A stretch of 64,000 nt of DNA, taken from NCBI GenBank assembly GCA_016946835.1, contig JACVTC010000019.1, forward strand, positions 747,501 to 811,500. The letters are read 5' to 3'. This DNA comes from Neocallimastix lanati (nom. inval.). Its lineage: Eukaryota; Neocallimastigomycota; Neocallimastigomycetes; Neocallimastigales; Neocallimastigaceae. A program made the translations under genes and the position numbers. Below the pieces are notes generated by a model, which worked only from the letters and a program-made list of their open reading frames with translations, did not search any database and was not told the origin of the DNA. Positions 45,706 through 58,200 of this stretch are shown here, piece after piece. The stretch's first letter is position 1; each line of letters begins with the position of its first letter.

Positions 45706-47420
45706 TGTATAATATTTTTTTTGAATGTGTATCATTTTGCAATTGTGCATTTTGCAATGTGGCTTAAAAATATAATTAATTTGCTACATCATATAATTTT
45801 TTTTAACCAATAAATAAATAATTAAATAAATAATTAAATAAATAATTAAATAAATAATAAAAATCATTTTTGAAATAAAGTCTTTAAATATATTATAAAA
45901 TATTTTTAAATAAATATATAATAAATAATAAATAATAAATAATTGAATAATAAATAATAAATAATGAATAATAAATAATAAATAATAATAAATAATAAAT
46001 AATAATAAATAATAAAAAAAATAATAAATAATAAGTAATAAGTAATAAATAAATAAATATTTTATTTTTCTAATTAAAAAAAATTGAATAATTAACACTA
46101 ATTTTTTATTCATAATAAATATAAATATTTCAAATATTGAGCAATAAAAAAATATTTTCATATATACTTCATATCTTCATATAACTGTTATATTAAAAAA
46201 CTATATATTATTTATTCTGATTAATAAATAATTATGTATATAGAATATCAATATTATATATAGTTATTTTTATTATTAATATTAATATCAATATTATATA
46301 GTTATTTTTATTATTAATATCAATATCAATATTATATAGTTTTTTTATTTTATTAAAATTTAATAATAAAATAAAACTAAAAATTGATAGAAATAAAGAT
46401 AAAATATAAAAGAGTATTATTTTTTTTATTTAATATTTTTTATTTATTTATTAATTTTATTTATTTATATGTTTATTTTTTAAAAATGCACACCTCCATA
46501 TTTTTTAACTAAATTCATGTTTAGTGTTTTTTTTTTTTTTTTTTAATTATTACTTTTTAGAAAATAACCATTTGAAAATATTTTTTTACCCTTTAAATAT
46601 ATGTATTCTTTTTTTTTAAAAAAAAAAAAAAAACATAAATTTATATTATATATTTTTCATAATTTATAAAAGCATGATATTTAAACTTAAAAATTTATTT
46701 ACTATCATAAAATGATATTTATATATAATTATATAATATTGTAAAATTATTATAATTGAAAGGTTTGAATAGGAATGATAAAAACTAATTATGAATAAAA
46801 AATATATAAAATACTATTTGAAAATAAAATATTATTTAATAATAAAATATTCTTTAAAATTTCTTCATATATATTTAAAAAAATAACGTATTCTTGAAAT
46901 CTATAAAAAGTATTTAAAATAAAATAAAATAAAAAAAAAAAAAAAAAATTAAATACTAAAAAGATTTATATATCTTAAAATATAAAACAAATATTTTTTA
47001 AATATTTTTTTAATATTTTTAAAAACAAAATATATATTAAAATAAATAAATAAAAAAAATATTCTTTAAATATTTCTAAGTATAAAACATTTATTAAAAT
47101 GAAAAAAAAAAAAAAAAGATACTTTTAAATATTTATAAAAATATATATATAAATATTATTTAAATGCTCTTAAAATTAAATATTCATTTAAAAAAATTTT
47201 TTAATATATATATAAAAATAAATTTATATATTTTATTATTATTTATTTATTTAAAAATAATTTATAATAAAATATTTTAACTTATTTCAAAAATGATTTG
47301 TAATATTTATTTATTTATTTATTAGTTAAATAAAAATTTACTGTGGCAATTATTTAAAATTGTTAAGCCACATTGCGAAATGTACAATTGTGAAATGATA
47401 CACATTCAAAATATTCTTTA
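45706..47420. mobile_element. Non-autonomous DNA element with long terminal inverted repeats, 1.7 kb
   Basis: The segment 45721-45766 and the reverse complement of 47361-47406 agree at about 42 of 46 positions (GAATGTGTATCAT, CAATGTGGCTTA). A weaker match continues about 60 bp further inward on both sides. The ends carry CATTTCGCAATGTGG-like iterations resembling those of the MITE at 19914-20153, so it may belong to the same MULE group. The interior is AT-rich and non-coding; the frame at 45784-46161 is low-complexity. A 40-bp unit is repeated three times at 46247-46345. I found no convincing target duplication. Confidence 0.7.
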
Positions 47421-47881
47421 AATAAAAAATTTAAATTAAAGTTTTAGATAAATATAAATTATTTCTTTATAACCTTTCATTTGTTTAATATTAATTTAAG
47501 ATAATACGAAACGAAAAATAAGGTGTTATTCACATTTTTTGTAAAGCCATATTACAAACTCCCAAAAATCTCTAAGCAAAATAATTTTTTAAAATGATTT
47601 TCAAAATTATTAATTTCAGAAAGGTTACACATATATATAACAATATATATTAATATATTTAATATATATTAAATTCCATTTTATATTCTTCCATTTTCAA
47701 AATAATTATGAAATTATACATTTTTTTAAATAAAGTCCAAAATGAAAAATCATTAATATAATATAAATTTTTTTTTTAATTTTTTTTTTTTATTTTTTTA
47801 TTTTATTTTATTTTTTTGTTGTTGTTGCTATTATTTATATTTTAATTTCATTTTTCAAAGTTTTATATTTAATTTTAATAA
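47421..47881. other. Intergenic DNA upstream of the second PL1 gene
   Basis: AT-rich, ending in T tracts (47769-47815) and a short leader before the ATG. No gene is seen; it should carry the PL1 promoter. Confidence 0.55.
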
Positions 47882-49224
47882 ATGAAACTTTTTTTTATTA
47901 TAACGACATTAATACAATTTGTTGTTTCTTATGCAGCCAGTAATTGTAATCCATTATATTATCAATGTGGTGGGTATGTATAATTTACTATAATAAATTA
48001 TAATTAAATTAAATAAAAGTAAATTATATTTTTTTTTAATTGTAAAATGTTAATAATTTTTATAAAGAAATATAATAAAATTGAAATAAATTACAAAATA
48101 TAATTATATATAATTTTTTTATAAAATTTATTTAAATCAGTAAATTTTTTAAAGGAAAAACTTGTTGTAATTCAGGATTAAAATGTGATAAAAAGAATGA
48201 TTGGTTCTCTTTATGTATTCAAGATTTTAATAAATCATCTTCATCTAATAACAGTTTTGAATATAATAAAACCAATAATAATTTTAACAATAATAATAAT
48301 AGTAATAATAGTGTAAATTCAAATGCTGCATCATGGATATCTTCTTCTGAACTTGTCGGTTACGCTTCACTGAATGGGGGTACTAATGGTGGTCAGGGTG
48401 GTTCAACTACTACCGTCTCTAATTATTCACAACTAGTTAAGGCAGTTAGGGGAGATAATGCTAAAATTATTAAAGTCAATGGTATTATTAAGCTTAATGC
48501 AGATGTTAAAGTAAATTCAAATACTTCCATTATTGGTTCAAATAAAAATTCTGGATTTACCGGTGCTGGCCTTAAAATTATTGGTGCAAAAAACGTCATA
48601 ATTCAAAATCTTAAATTCAGTTACTGTTTAGGTTCCACTAAAGATTGTCTTGTTTCCCAAAAATCTACTAATATTTGGGTTGATCATTGTGAATTCTATA
48701 ATGACAGAAACCACAATAAAGATTACTATGATGGTTTACTAGATTTCACACACGCCTGTGATTTTATTACTGTTTCATGGTGTTCTCTTCATGATCACTA
48801 CAAGGCTTCTTTAGTAGGACATAGTGATAGTAATAGTAGGGAAGATTCTGGTAAATTACATATTACTTATCATCACAATTATTTCAAAAATATTGGATCT
48901 CGTCTTCCATCTCTTCGTTTTGGTATTGGACACATTTTCAATAATGTTTATGAAAATATTGATGGTTCATCAGTTAACATTCGTATGGGAGCTCAAGCTT
49001 TAGTTGAAGGTAATGTTTTCAAGAACGCTAAGAAACCAATTTCTACAAATCTTGATTCTAAGCAAGAAGGCTATGTTGTTCAACGTAATAATGATTTCGG
49101 CACTACCGCAAATTCTAATTCTATTACCAGAACGGGTAATCTTAATTCTGTTCCATATAGATATAATATTGATAAGGCAAATAATATTTATAACAACGTT
49201 AAAAACAATGCTGGACCAATATAA
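47882..49224 (+). CDS. Secreted pectate lyase, PL1 family, with N-terminal fungal dockerin (two exons)
   Basis: Exons 47882-47973 and 48141-49224 give 391 residues; the 167-bp GT/AG intron is phase 2. Residues 1-20 are a signal peptide (MKLFFIITTLIQFVVSYA). The dockerin (about 24-58) reads YQCGG, KFFKGKTCC, WFSLC. A Ser/Asn-rich linker (about 60-95) leads to the PL1 beta-helix, which opens LVGYASLNGGTNGGQGG. Catalytic marks are WVDH (210-213), DYYDGLLDF...DFITVSW and RLPSLR (285-290). The exon has no ATG before residue 313, so a frame search sees only the last 79 codons; the two-exon model has no internal stop. Role as for the PL1 at 5299-6815, which it resembles throughout; the acidic linker there is replaced by a neutral one. 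It stands alone, with no pectinase neighbour within 10 kb. Confidence 0.93.
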
Positions 49225-49415
49225 ATGAATTAATAAATATATATACATATAGAAATATATAGAAATATACTGTTGAATTATTAATAAATAACTTTATTAT
49301 TTATAAATATAAATTGTTATTATCCATAATATAATTAAATGATATATATATTAACAATAAAATTTATATTAACATTTATTTAAATATTTATATATAATTT
49401 TTGTCTTCATTAGAA

Positions 49416-49453
<38 letters not shown>

Positions 49454-50041
49454 TCCTATTAATATTTCTTCTTTTAAAAACAAAACAAAAAATAATAACA
49501 TAGTTTTGTGATAAATTATTATAATAATAATCTTTAATTATATTTAACAATTTATTAATTTTTTTTTTTTTTATTTATTATTAAATTAATGCATTTTTTT
49601 CAAATTTCTTATTGATATAAATAAAAATTTTAAATTTTGATTGTTATAATATTATTTAAATTTTTTTTCTAAAATAAAATTAAAAAATTATCTTTTATTC
49701 TATTTTACTTTTATTACCTTTTTAATTACTTTTCTTTTTTTATTTTCAAAAAATGTATAAAAAAGACTAAAAATGATATTTTCTTTTTCAAAGATTTTAC
49801 TATTTTTAAGAGAAAATAAAATGTTTTATTATTAATTAAAGTTTATTTATTAATATTTATTATTTAGAAATAGGTAATTACAAACAAAAAAAAATATTTG
49901 ACAAAATTAAACTTATTTATACTATTTTAGGCTTGATAATAGTACAATGAAATTATTTTATCAATGAATTAGATAATATATTTCAAATACAAAGAAAATA
50001 ATTTACTCTTAACGAAATAATATAACTAATATAATTTTAAA
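49225..50041. other. AT-rich intergenic DNA
   Basis: TA repeats (49421-49451) and T tracts follow the PL1 stop. No gene is seen. Confidence 0.6.
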
Positions 50042-53000
50042 CATATTTAATTAACTTCATATAATCTAACATTCCCCCTCAGACCAGAATACTTTTATTA
50101 AATATTTGGTTTGTTAATTCGTTCATTTTTGGTCCATTTAAGTCCTTGGTCAATGGATCTCCAGCATAAGATAGTATTTCACCTTTACCTTTATATATGA
50201 TTTTGCGATCTTTTGTATAGTTTAGGTATTTTAAAATATTTATTACCTTTTTCCAGTCATCCATTGTGGGACTTTCGGAATGTCTTTCAACTTTACTTGT
50301 GGCATAAGCTATGTCTGATTTTTTACAGTGTTCTAAATATATAATTGATCCTACAGCACTTTTATATATTGTTTTGTCAAATTTCTTATTGTTGGTTGAT
50401 AATTTATTTATTCCTGAACATGGTGTTTTTGCTTTTCTAATATTTTATACTTTGAATTTTTATAAAATGTCATTAATTAGTTATGTTTGTGAAATGATGT
50501 AATTGAAATTATTTTCTTCGATTTTGATAGTAAATAGTCCACTTTGTCGCATTTTGATATTTTAAAATTTTTTCTATCTTTCATATATAATTTTATTTAT
50601 TCCTGATTTAATACCTGTGATTAACAAGTCGTCCATATAAACGCCTATTATACATGATTTTTTTTAAAAAGACATGGTTCAGAAGAAAGTTGATTAAAAC
50701 CGTAATTTCTAAGGAAATTAAAAAAATGTGCATATCATTGATGGCCTGACTGTTTAAGGCCATTTAAAACTTTTTTAAGTAAACAATATCCTTGTCCAAA
50801 GTTTTTATCACCTGGAGGGATAGTAACATATTGTTGCTTATAGAGTGAAGCATTAAGATAAGCAGTTTTAATGTCGAGTTGCATAACAGTTCAATTAAAT
50901 TTAGATGCAATTGACAGTAATTATTTTAGACTATCAATACTAAGAGTTGGTGAATAAATCAAGTCGTAGTCAATACTTTTAGTTTGATTGAAACCTATGG
51001 CTTCGATTCTTCCTTTATATTTAATTATGTATCCGTTGCCTTCTCATTCTACAGAAAACATAATTGATAAAGTCAATACTAACGATAAAACAGAAAATAT
51101 ATTTGACGAATTTAGAGATAATATTAATGAATTTTACTACTCAATTCCGAATTTTGAAGCCCACTTTGTTGTAATTGGAATTACTCCTTTTGAAATTTTC
51201 TTTTTGAAAATCATTATTTTATTGTGGTATAAATTTTGAAGTTCTGCATTCATGGCTTCAATCCAATGATTCTTACCCTTACATGTGATTGCTTATTTAT
51301 AATTTAATGGAACATTAGTAATTATTTTGTTTTAATTTTCTATATTATTTACATTTGAGTTGAATCTTTTTGTGATCTTTGTCTAGTAAAGGACTTCCTG
51401 ATCTTTTTAGTGGTGAAGATATTATCATCATTTATAAGTAAAATTCATTAATATTGTCTCTAAATTCGTCAAATATATTTTCTGTTTTATCGTTAGTATT
51501 GACTTTATCAATTATGTTTTCTGTAGAATGATTTGAAATTAGTTCAAAGTTCTGACTTTCGTTATTGATGTTTGGTTCGTCAGTGAATATAATTTCTTCC
51601 ATGTTGGAGTTGTTGGCAACTTTATCATAGTTATTTTTAATAAAAGAACTATTATTTTCATAGCTTGAATTGAGTTTAATATTTTTAATTTGATTATCAT
51701 CAATTTGTTGATTATGTGATAAGTTAGTATTACCTGTTTTATCTTCAGTTTGGTTAGTATCCTTTTGTTGGTTATTGACTGAGTTAGTGCTACTTGTTGT
51801 ATTTTCATTTGATATGTGGATTGAATAATTTTCCAAATTGAAATATTTAGGTAAAATTCTATTGAATTTATTTTTATTATTTGAATCAGTAAGAGTTAAT
51901 TTACCTGGAGTGAATTCATAAAAAACAACTTTTCTAACTAAGTGTATACTTAAATTTTTATAGTCTATTACGATATAACAGTATAACTCTAAACTAAAAC
52001 TGAGAAAAAAACCTTTTATAGCATGATGTTTTAATTTCAATTTTTTTATTATTATTTGAAAAGTCTTTACAGTATGCTCTATATCCGAATACTTTAATAT
52101 TTGCAGATTAGTCCTTCCTTTATTAATTTGATTCCACTTATTAGATTTTTATTTATTTTACTTGAATATAAAACTGTCTTATGTTTGGATCCATGTCCAT
52201 TCATATGTTCCACTTCCTTCAAATTAGTAGGTTGTATTATTTGCACATCAAGAGTTACTTTTTCTTTCTCGAAATTTGTTAATATATTTTTGTTACCGAT
52301 AGTATGTTCGGAAGCACCTGTGTCAAAAGTCCATACTGTGTCTTCTGTTTTTGTTTTTTGAATTATGTTTGGGTTTAATATTACTGTTATTATAATTAGC
52401 ATAATTTCTATTTTTATTCAATAAATTGAATTTATAGTCATCGATATTGTGACTATCCACTTCACAAATATCGCAATATTTTGTTTTATTAGTAAAAAAT
52501 GGATTTTTGATTCAAAGAAGGTCTTTTTCTTCGAAAATCACCGTTGTTCTTAAAGAAGAGATCAACATCTATGTAATCTTCCTTAATTGCTTGCTGCTTT
52601 GTTTGAGCATTATATTTTGCATTTTTTTTTTAAGTATATTTGGAAATTTAATATGTCATACGAGTCTTTAATAAAATTATCCACATCTTCTTTCGGTCTT
52701 GGTTTTAATAGAATTTATCTACAGGAAAAGACAGGTAAAGCATCCTAAGTTTTTCTAGTTTTCTAAGATATTTATTGTGTTTTTCTAAATAACTAAATAA
52801 TTCTTTAATTTCACTTATTATATCATTACAGTCATAAATACTTTTAGCCTTTAAAGAATACAGTTTATTCATTAGTAGTAGTAATCAGCATTTTCACTTC
52901 CTTTATATATTTCCTTTAATTTAGCCATTATATCAAACACAGTTTGAAAATTTTTAATGTGCTTCAATACATCTTTAGGTACATTGGAAATAATGATTGC

Positions 53001-53266
53001 TTTGGTAAGGGCATCATAGCTTTTAGCAATCCTAAATTGTTCAGAAAGATTGCTATATGTATCAACATCCCCAAGTCTTGTTGCGTTAACTTGGATTTCT
53101 AAAGGTATGATTAAGCAACATAGTCAGAGACCTTTTTAGTCATTAATGAATTTTTAATTAAGAAAGACCATTCATCAAAGTTGGTCTTGTTAAGACAGAC
53201 TTCTTGTTTTAATTGAAATTCAGTAGACATTTTTAAACATATTTAAATAACGTCATATAATCTAGC
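50042..53266 (-). mobile_element. Ty1/Copia element, old broken copy on the minus strand
   Basis: Recognisable parts in minus-strand order are a Gag start (MSTEFQLKQEVC, near 53230), a zinc-knuckle remnant (CDICE), a protease (WTFDTGASEHTIG), an Asn/Ser-rich spacer after the integrase region, a reverse transcriptase remnant with YMDD, and the end of RNase H. A purine-rich tract (GAGGGGGA) precedes the 3' side. A short direct repeat of about 35 bp (TAGATTATATGA, TTAAATATGTTTAAA) at 50042-50073 and 53235-53266 is what seems to be left of the LTRs. The copy is broken many times and old. It is a different family from the Copia at 54667-60854. Confidence 0.85.
51046..51533. repeat. Inverted duplication of about 94 bp inside the old Copia copy
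   Basis: The segment 51046-51139 recurs as its reverse complement at 51440-51533 with about one difference seen, separated by 300 bp. The near identity shows the duplication is much younger than the decay of the element around it. Confidence 0.85.
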
Positions 53267-53269
53267 AAT

Positions 53270-53313
53270 TTTATATATTTTAATTTATTAATTAATTAAT
53301 TAATTAATTAATT

Positions 53314-53346
<33 letters not shown>

Positions 53347-53921
53347 CTTATTTATTTGTTTGTTTGTTTGTTTGTTTGTTTGTTTGTTAGTTTGTTAATA
53401 TATTTGTATATTCTATAAGAAAAGAAAATAAATTGTACGATATTATTGATAAAAATGGATTCAATCAGCAAACTTTTTTTATTGTAATTAACCTTGCTTC
53501 ATTTATTGAGTTATTTCAATACTGAAAAGCAAAAACTTTTTATGGATCTTAAGATTAAATAACACTCATAAAACTTTTTTATATTTTAATTATAATTTAC
53601 TATAAGAAAATCTTATATTACCTTTACTATTTAAAGCATTAATATATATATCAATGAGATAATTTTATAAAAAAATCAATTATACAACTATATGGCTATA
53701 TAATTATTAATGGTTTTTTCTATTATCCAATATGTAAATATTATTCCACTTCTTATATTAAAAAAAATAATAAGGGTAAAAATAAAACTATCAATTAACT
53801 TTTACAATCTAAATTTGACATTTCAATAATTGATAATTTATATTTATATTTTTTAATTAAATTACAATATAAATAATTAAAAATTATTCTAAACCTTAAT
53901 ATAAATCAATAATTATACACA

Positions 53922-53952
<31 letters not shown>

Positions 53953-54661
53953 CTAGGAATAAACTTTATTTAATAATATTTTTTTTTTAAAAAAATACAT
54001 GAAGTTTAAATACATGAAATTTTTTTTTTTTTTTTTATTTTTTGAATATAGTAAAATAAATATTAAATTTAAAAATTTCATTTTTTTTTAAAAAAAGCCT
54101 AGTATATGTATTATTAATTTATTATAACATAAAGAAATCAATAAATGAAAATTTTTATTTTATTCTGTTATTATTTTTTTATAATAAACAATAGTTACAT
54201 ATATAATATATAAATATAAATATTATATATAATTTAGTTCTTCATTGTTTTTATTTTTTATTATTTTTCAATTATTTACTTCATTTTTTTTTTGTTTTTA
54301 TTATTTTTCAATTATTTCCTTTTTACAAATATATAAATATAAATATATATACAATAATAAATAGTTTATAAAATGTAAAATAAAAAAAAATACAATTCTT
54401 TTAAACTCTTATCAAATACATATATAAATAATAAATGAATAATAAATAACAACTCTTAATTACTATCTTTATTATTTGTGTAACATAGGTTTTGTTAATA
54501 ATTATAATTAAACAATTAGAATTGATTTTTTTCTATTCATATTTCTACTTTTTGTAATTAATAAAGAGAATTTTCTATTCAATGTTTGAAAAAAAAAAAT
54601 AATTACATATGTAAATTTTATGAATTTATCTATTATTATTATTATTATTATTTTATTATCA
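53270..54661. other. AT-rich intergenic DNA with compound tetranucleotide repeat
   Basis: A (TTAA)n-(ATTT)n-(GTTT)n array lies at 53283-53390. T tracts occur at 53923-53949 and 54018-54036. No gene is seen. Confidence 0.65.
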
Positions 54662-54666
54662 TTTAT

Positions 54667-55005
54667 TGTTAAAGTATTAAATAATATAAATAAATAAACT
54701 TAACAATTTAAGTTTATAATTAAATAATAGAAAATATAAATCATAAATATTTATGTAAAAACTTAACTTAAAATGTAAATTAACATTATTTATGTTAATA
54801 CATAATTAAATGTAAATCATTAAATTTATCATGCGCATGTAAATAATCTCTTTATTCTTGTTTATTCACGTGAAATAATAATATAGTTTATATAAAAATA
54901 TTTTTTTATTCTTTAGACGAAAATTCGCGACTTTCGTCAATATAATATTTTATAATAAATAAATAAATGTATGAATAATTAATAATTAAATAAATTCCTT
55001 TAATA
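54667..55005 (+). repeat. 5' LTR of the young Copia
   Basis: 339 bp. Three bases after its right end is a hairpin with perfect 8-bp arms TTAAGAGT/ACTCTTAA (55008-55032), where the primer site of a Copia element is expected. Confidence 0.92.
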
Positions 55006-55172
55006 GATTAAGAGTCTCATTTGTACTCTTAACATTCTCATAAAACAAAGATAAAATAATATAAAATATCTTTAATAAAATAAAATAATAATTAAATTAA
55101 ATATAAATAAAATTGTTTAATATAACACAAAATTGTTTATAATAAAACACAAAATCATTATAATACTAATTT

Positions 55173-55204
<32 letters not shown>

Positions 55205-58200
55205 TAATAAAATATTTATGAACGAATCTTTATTTTTCAAAAAGGAAGCCATATTGAATGGCAAAAATTATAACATATGGTATGATAGTTTGAAAGATGT
55301 CCTCGAAAAGGATGGCTTAGAGGAATATCTAATAAAAGATGTAGTAAAAGAAAAAGAAAAGGCCACAAATAGTAATGCGGACGATATAGAAAATGAAAGA
55401 AGGAATAATACAAAAGTCCGCTACATCATAAAAAATACCATATGTACCAAAATTCATGAGGACATAATCGGAATGACTACCCCTCGTGAAATAATCGAAT
55501 ATTTAGAAGGGGAGTACAAACTCAATGAAAATGATATGACTCAATGGATGAATAAATTAAGAGAAGTAAAAGCGAAGAAAGAGGAAGATATTCCATTTAC
55601 CTTAAAAAGACTATTTAAATTATTTAAAGGTATGGAATCTTCCGGAAATAATATTTCCGAAAAAGAAAAAGTTAAATACATATTAAAATCATTGCCTACA
55701 AGTTACAAAAAGAAAATAACATTAAATGGCAATGAAAATGCTGAAAATCTTAGGACCACCATCGTAAACGACATAAACACCTGGATTTATGTCGACGATG
55801 TTACCCAAAATGGAAATGACTCTGATGATCCGATGGATATAGATTATGCTGGGAAACTTGGACACAAGGATAGGAAAAATTTAAAAAACAAGAACAATAA
55901 TAAAAATTTTCCCAAAAAAGGAAATCCAAGTAAACAAAACAATAAAGATAAATTTAATAGTAATAAATATAGCAATAATAATAAATTCTGTGAAATATGT
56001 GAAAAAGGAGGCCATTCCACCAAAGAATGTAGATATAACCCAAGAAATCCAAAAGGATTATATAACAAGTACTACATTCAAGATGAACATAAATACAGAA
56101 ACAATTATCATCCACATTATAATGGGCAAAATGGAAGAGCCGTTAGATACATTAATTTAAATAATGAATACAACGAAAATGTATCGTATGATGATATCCG
56201 CCCAATGTTTTATAAATATTATAATCCTAAAAGCAAAGGAAAATATGTGGATGATGATGATTCAGATGAATATCAAGAATCTGAAAAATCAAATTGTTTC
56301 ATAAATTATGATAAAGAAGACGTTAAAAATGAAGTTTTAATTAAAAATAATATAATAACACGTGTAGAAAATAAATTAAATTTAGCTAAAGAAATTTTTA
56401 TAAATAATATTAATAAAAAGGAAATAAATACAAATAATACAAATGAAATTTTTAATATTAATTACAATAAAAAAGAAACATCAGAATGGTTATATGATTC
56501 AGGTGCTGGTGAACATATAACTAATGATCTAAGTCTGCTTAAAAATTTTAAAAAAGAAAAAATAAAGTTAAGATGTGCAAATAATACTTATTGCTATTTT
56601 GAAGGCCATGGTGAATTTGAATTTACTATTAATAATTATCATTTTAAATTTAACAAAGTATTATATTCAAAAGAAGTAGCTAAAAATATTATTAGTGGAA
56701 TAGAATGGGCAAAACAAGATGTTAAAACCTTGACAGAAAAGGATAAACACAATAATATTATCCTCAGAATTTTAGATAACAATTATAATATTATTGCCAC
56801 ATTCCAAGCTAATAATAACAATGAAGTTAAAATTGTAGTTACTCATTTCAATATTGAAAACGAAAGAAACTCTAAGAATAATATTATGGCAATTCAAAAT
56901 TTTCGTAATGCTGAAGAACTAATTTGGCATCGACGGCTTGGCCATTTCTACCAAGAAGATTTGAAAAACTTCCTAAACCATCATGAAATTAACTTAGATA
57001 AGTGTGACGATTGCAGAATCGCGAAAATGAAACGCAATCCACACAATAAAATTCCTCCCAGAGCCAAAGAAATATAAGAAGTTATCCACTCGGATATTAT
57101 TGGTCCAATTAACACATCATACACAGGAAAAAGGTTTATACTAACTATCCTAGATGAAGTATCAAGAAAATCATGGGTCTTTATTATGAAGAGTAAATCA
57201 GAAGCTACAGACATTATCATTAATACCTTAAGAATGTTAAATAATAAATACAAAGATTATAAAATAAAAGTTTTTAAATCTGATAACGCAATGGAATATA
57301 AAAACAAGAAAATTGATTACTTTTGCAATGAAAATGGAATAGAAAAGGTTTTTTCTCCCCAGTATAATCCAGAAAATAACGGATTATGCGAAAGATTTAA
57401 CTTAACTATTGTTTCCTGCGCAAAAACCTTGCTATATTGGAGTGGACTAAGTGAAAATTTTTGGGACTTCGCGATATTATATGCCAATTATATATACAAC
57501 AAAGTTCCTCATTCTGGAATTCATAATAAAATTCCAGATGAAATCTTCTATATGAATAAAGTAAAAATTAATCATATCAAAGTATTCGGATGCATCTCTT
57601 TTTATATTGACAGAAGTCAAAACAAATCAAAATTTTCACCTAATTCCAAGAAAGGAATTTTTCTTGGGTTTAGTGAAAAATCAAACAGTTACATCATTAT
57701 GGATTTTCACGATTATTCAATCCACTACTGTAGAGAAATATACTGTCTTGAGGATACTCCTGCTAATATTAAATTAGCAAATAATAAAATTAATCAATAT
57801 GGGGACCAAGACTTTCTAGCCTTTGATTTCTATTTTTCAAAAAATTCACCACAATTTTCTGGGGAAGACAATCTAGATCATAGCCATCACAATGACAAAT
57901 CTTCTGAAAATAAATATAACGGAAATTTCAAGAAAAATAACAAAAATTTGGGACCTTCTTCAAAGAAATTACCTACTGGACTTAATGAACAAAATCATAA
58001 AAATTCAAATAACGAACATTTACCCAAAAAAGACAAAGGTAAAAGCCCAGCAACTGAGGATCAAAATGATACCAATTTTTCTAATAATATCGGTAAGGAC
58101 ATTCCTACAAAAATTCAAGAAGAAGAGGACCAAAATGTCAAAAATCAAGATAATTTCAAAAATTCATCTGATGAAAATTTTTCTGATAATAAAAATTTTT

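Noticed and set aside
45784-46161. 125-codon minus-strand frame looking like a membrane protein
   Set aside because: It is made of TAAA and AAT repeats inside the long-inverted-repeat element; Ile/Tyr/Leu content reflects base composition.
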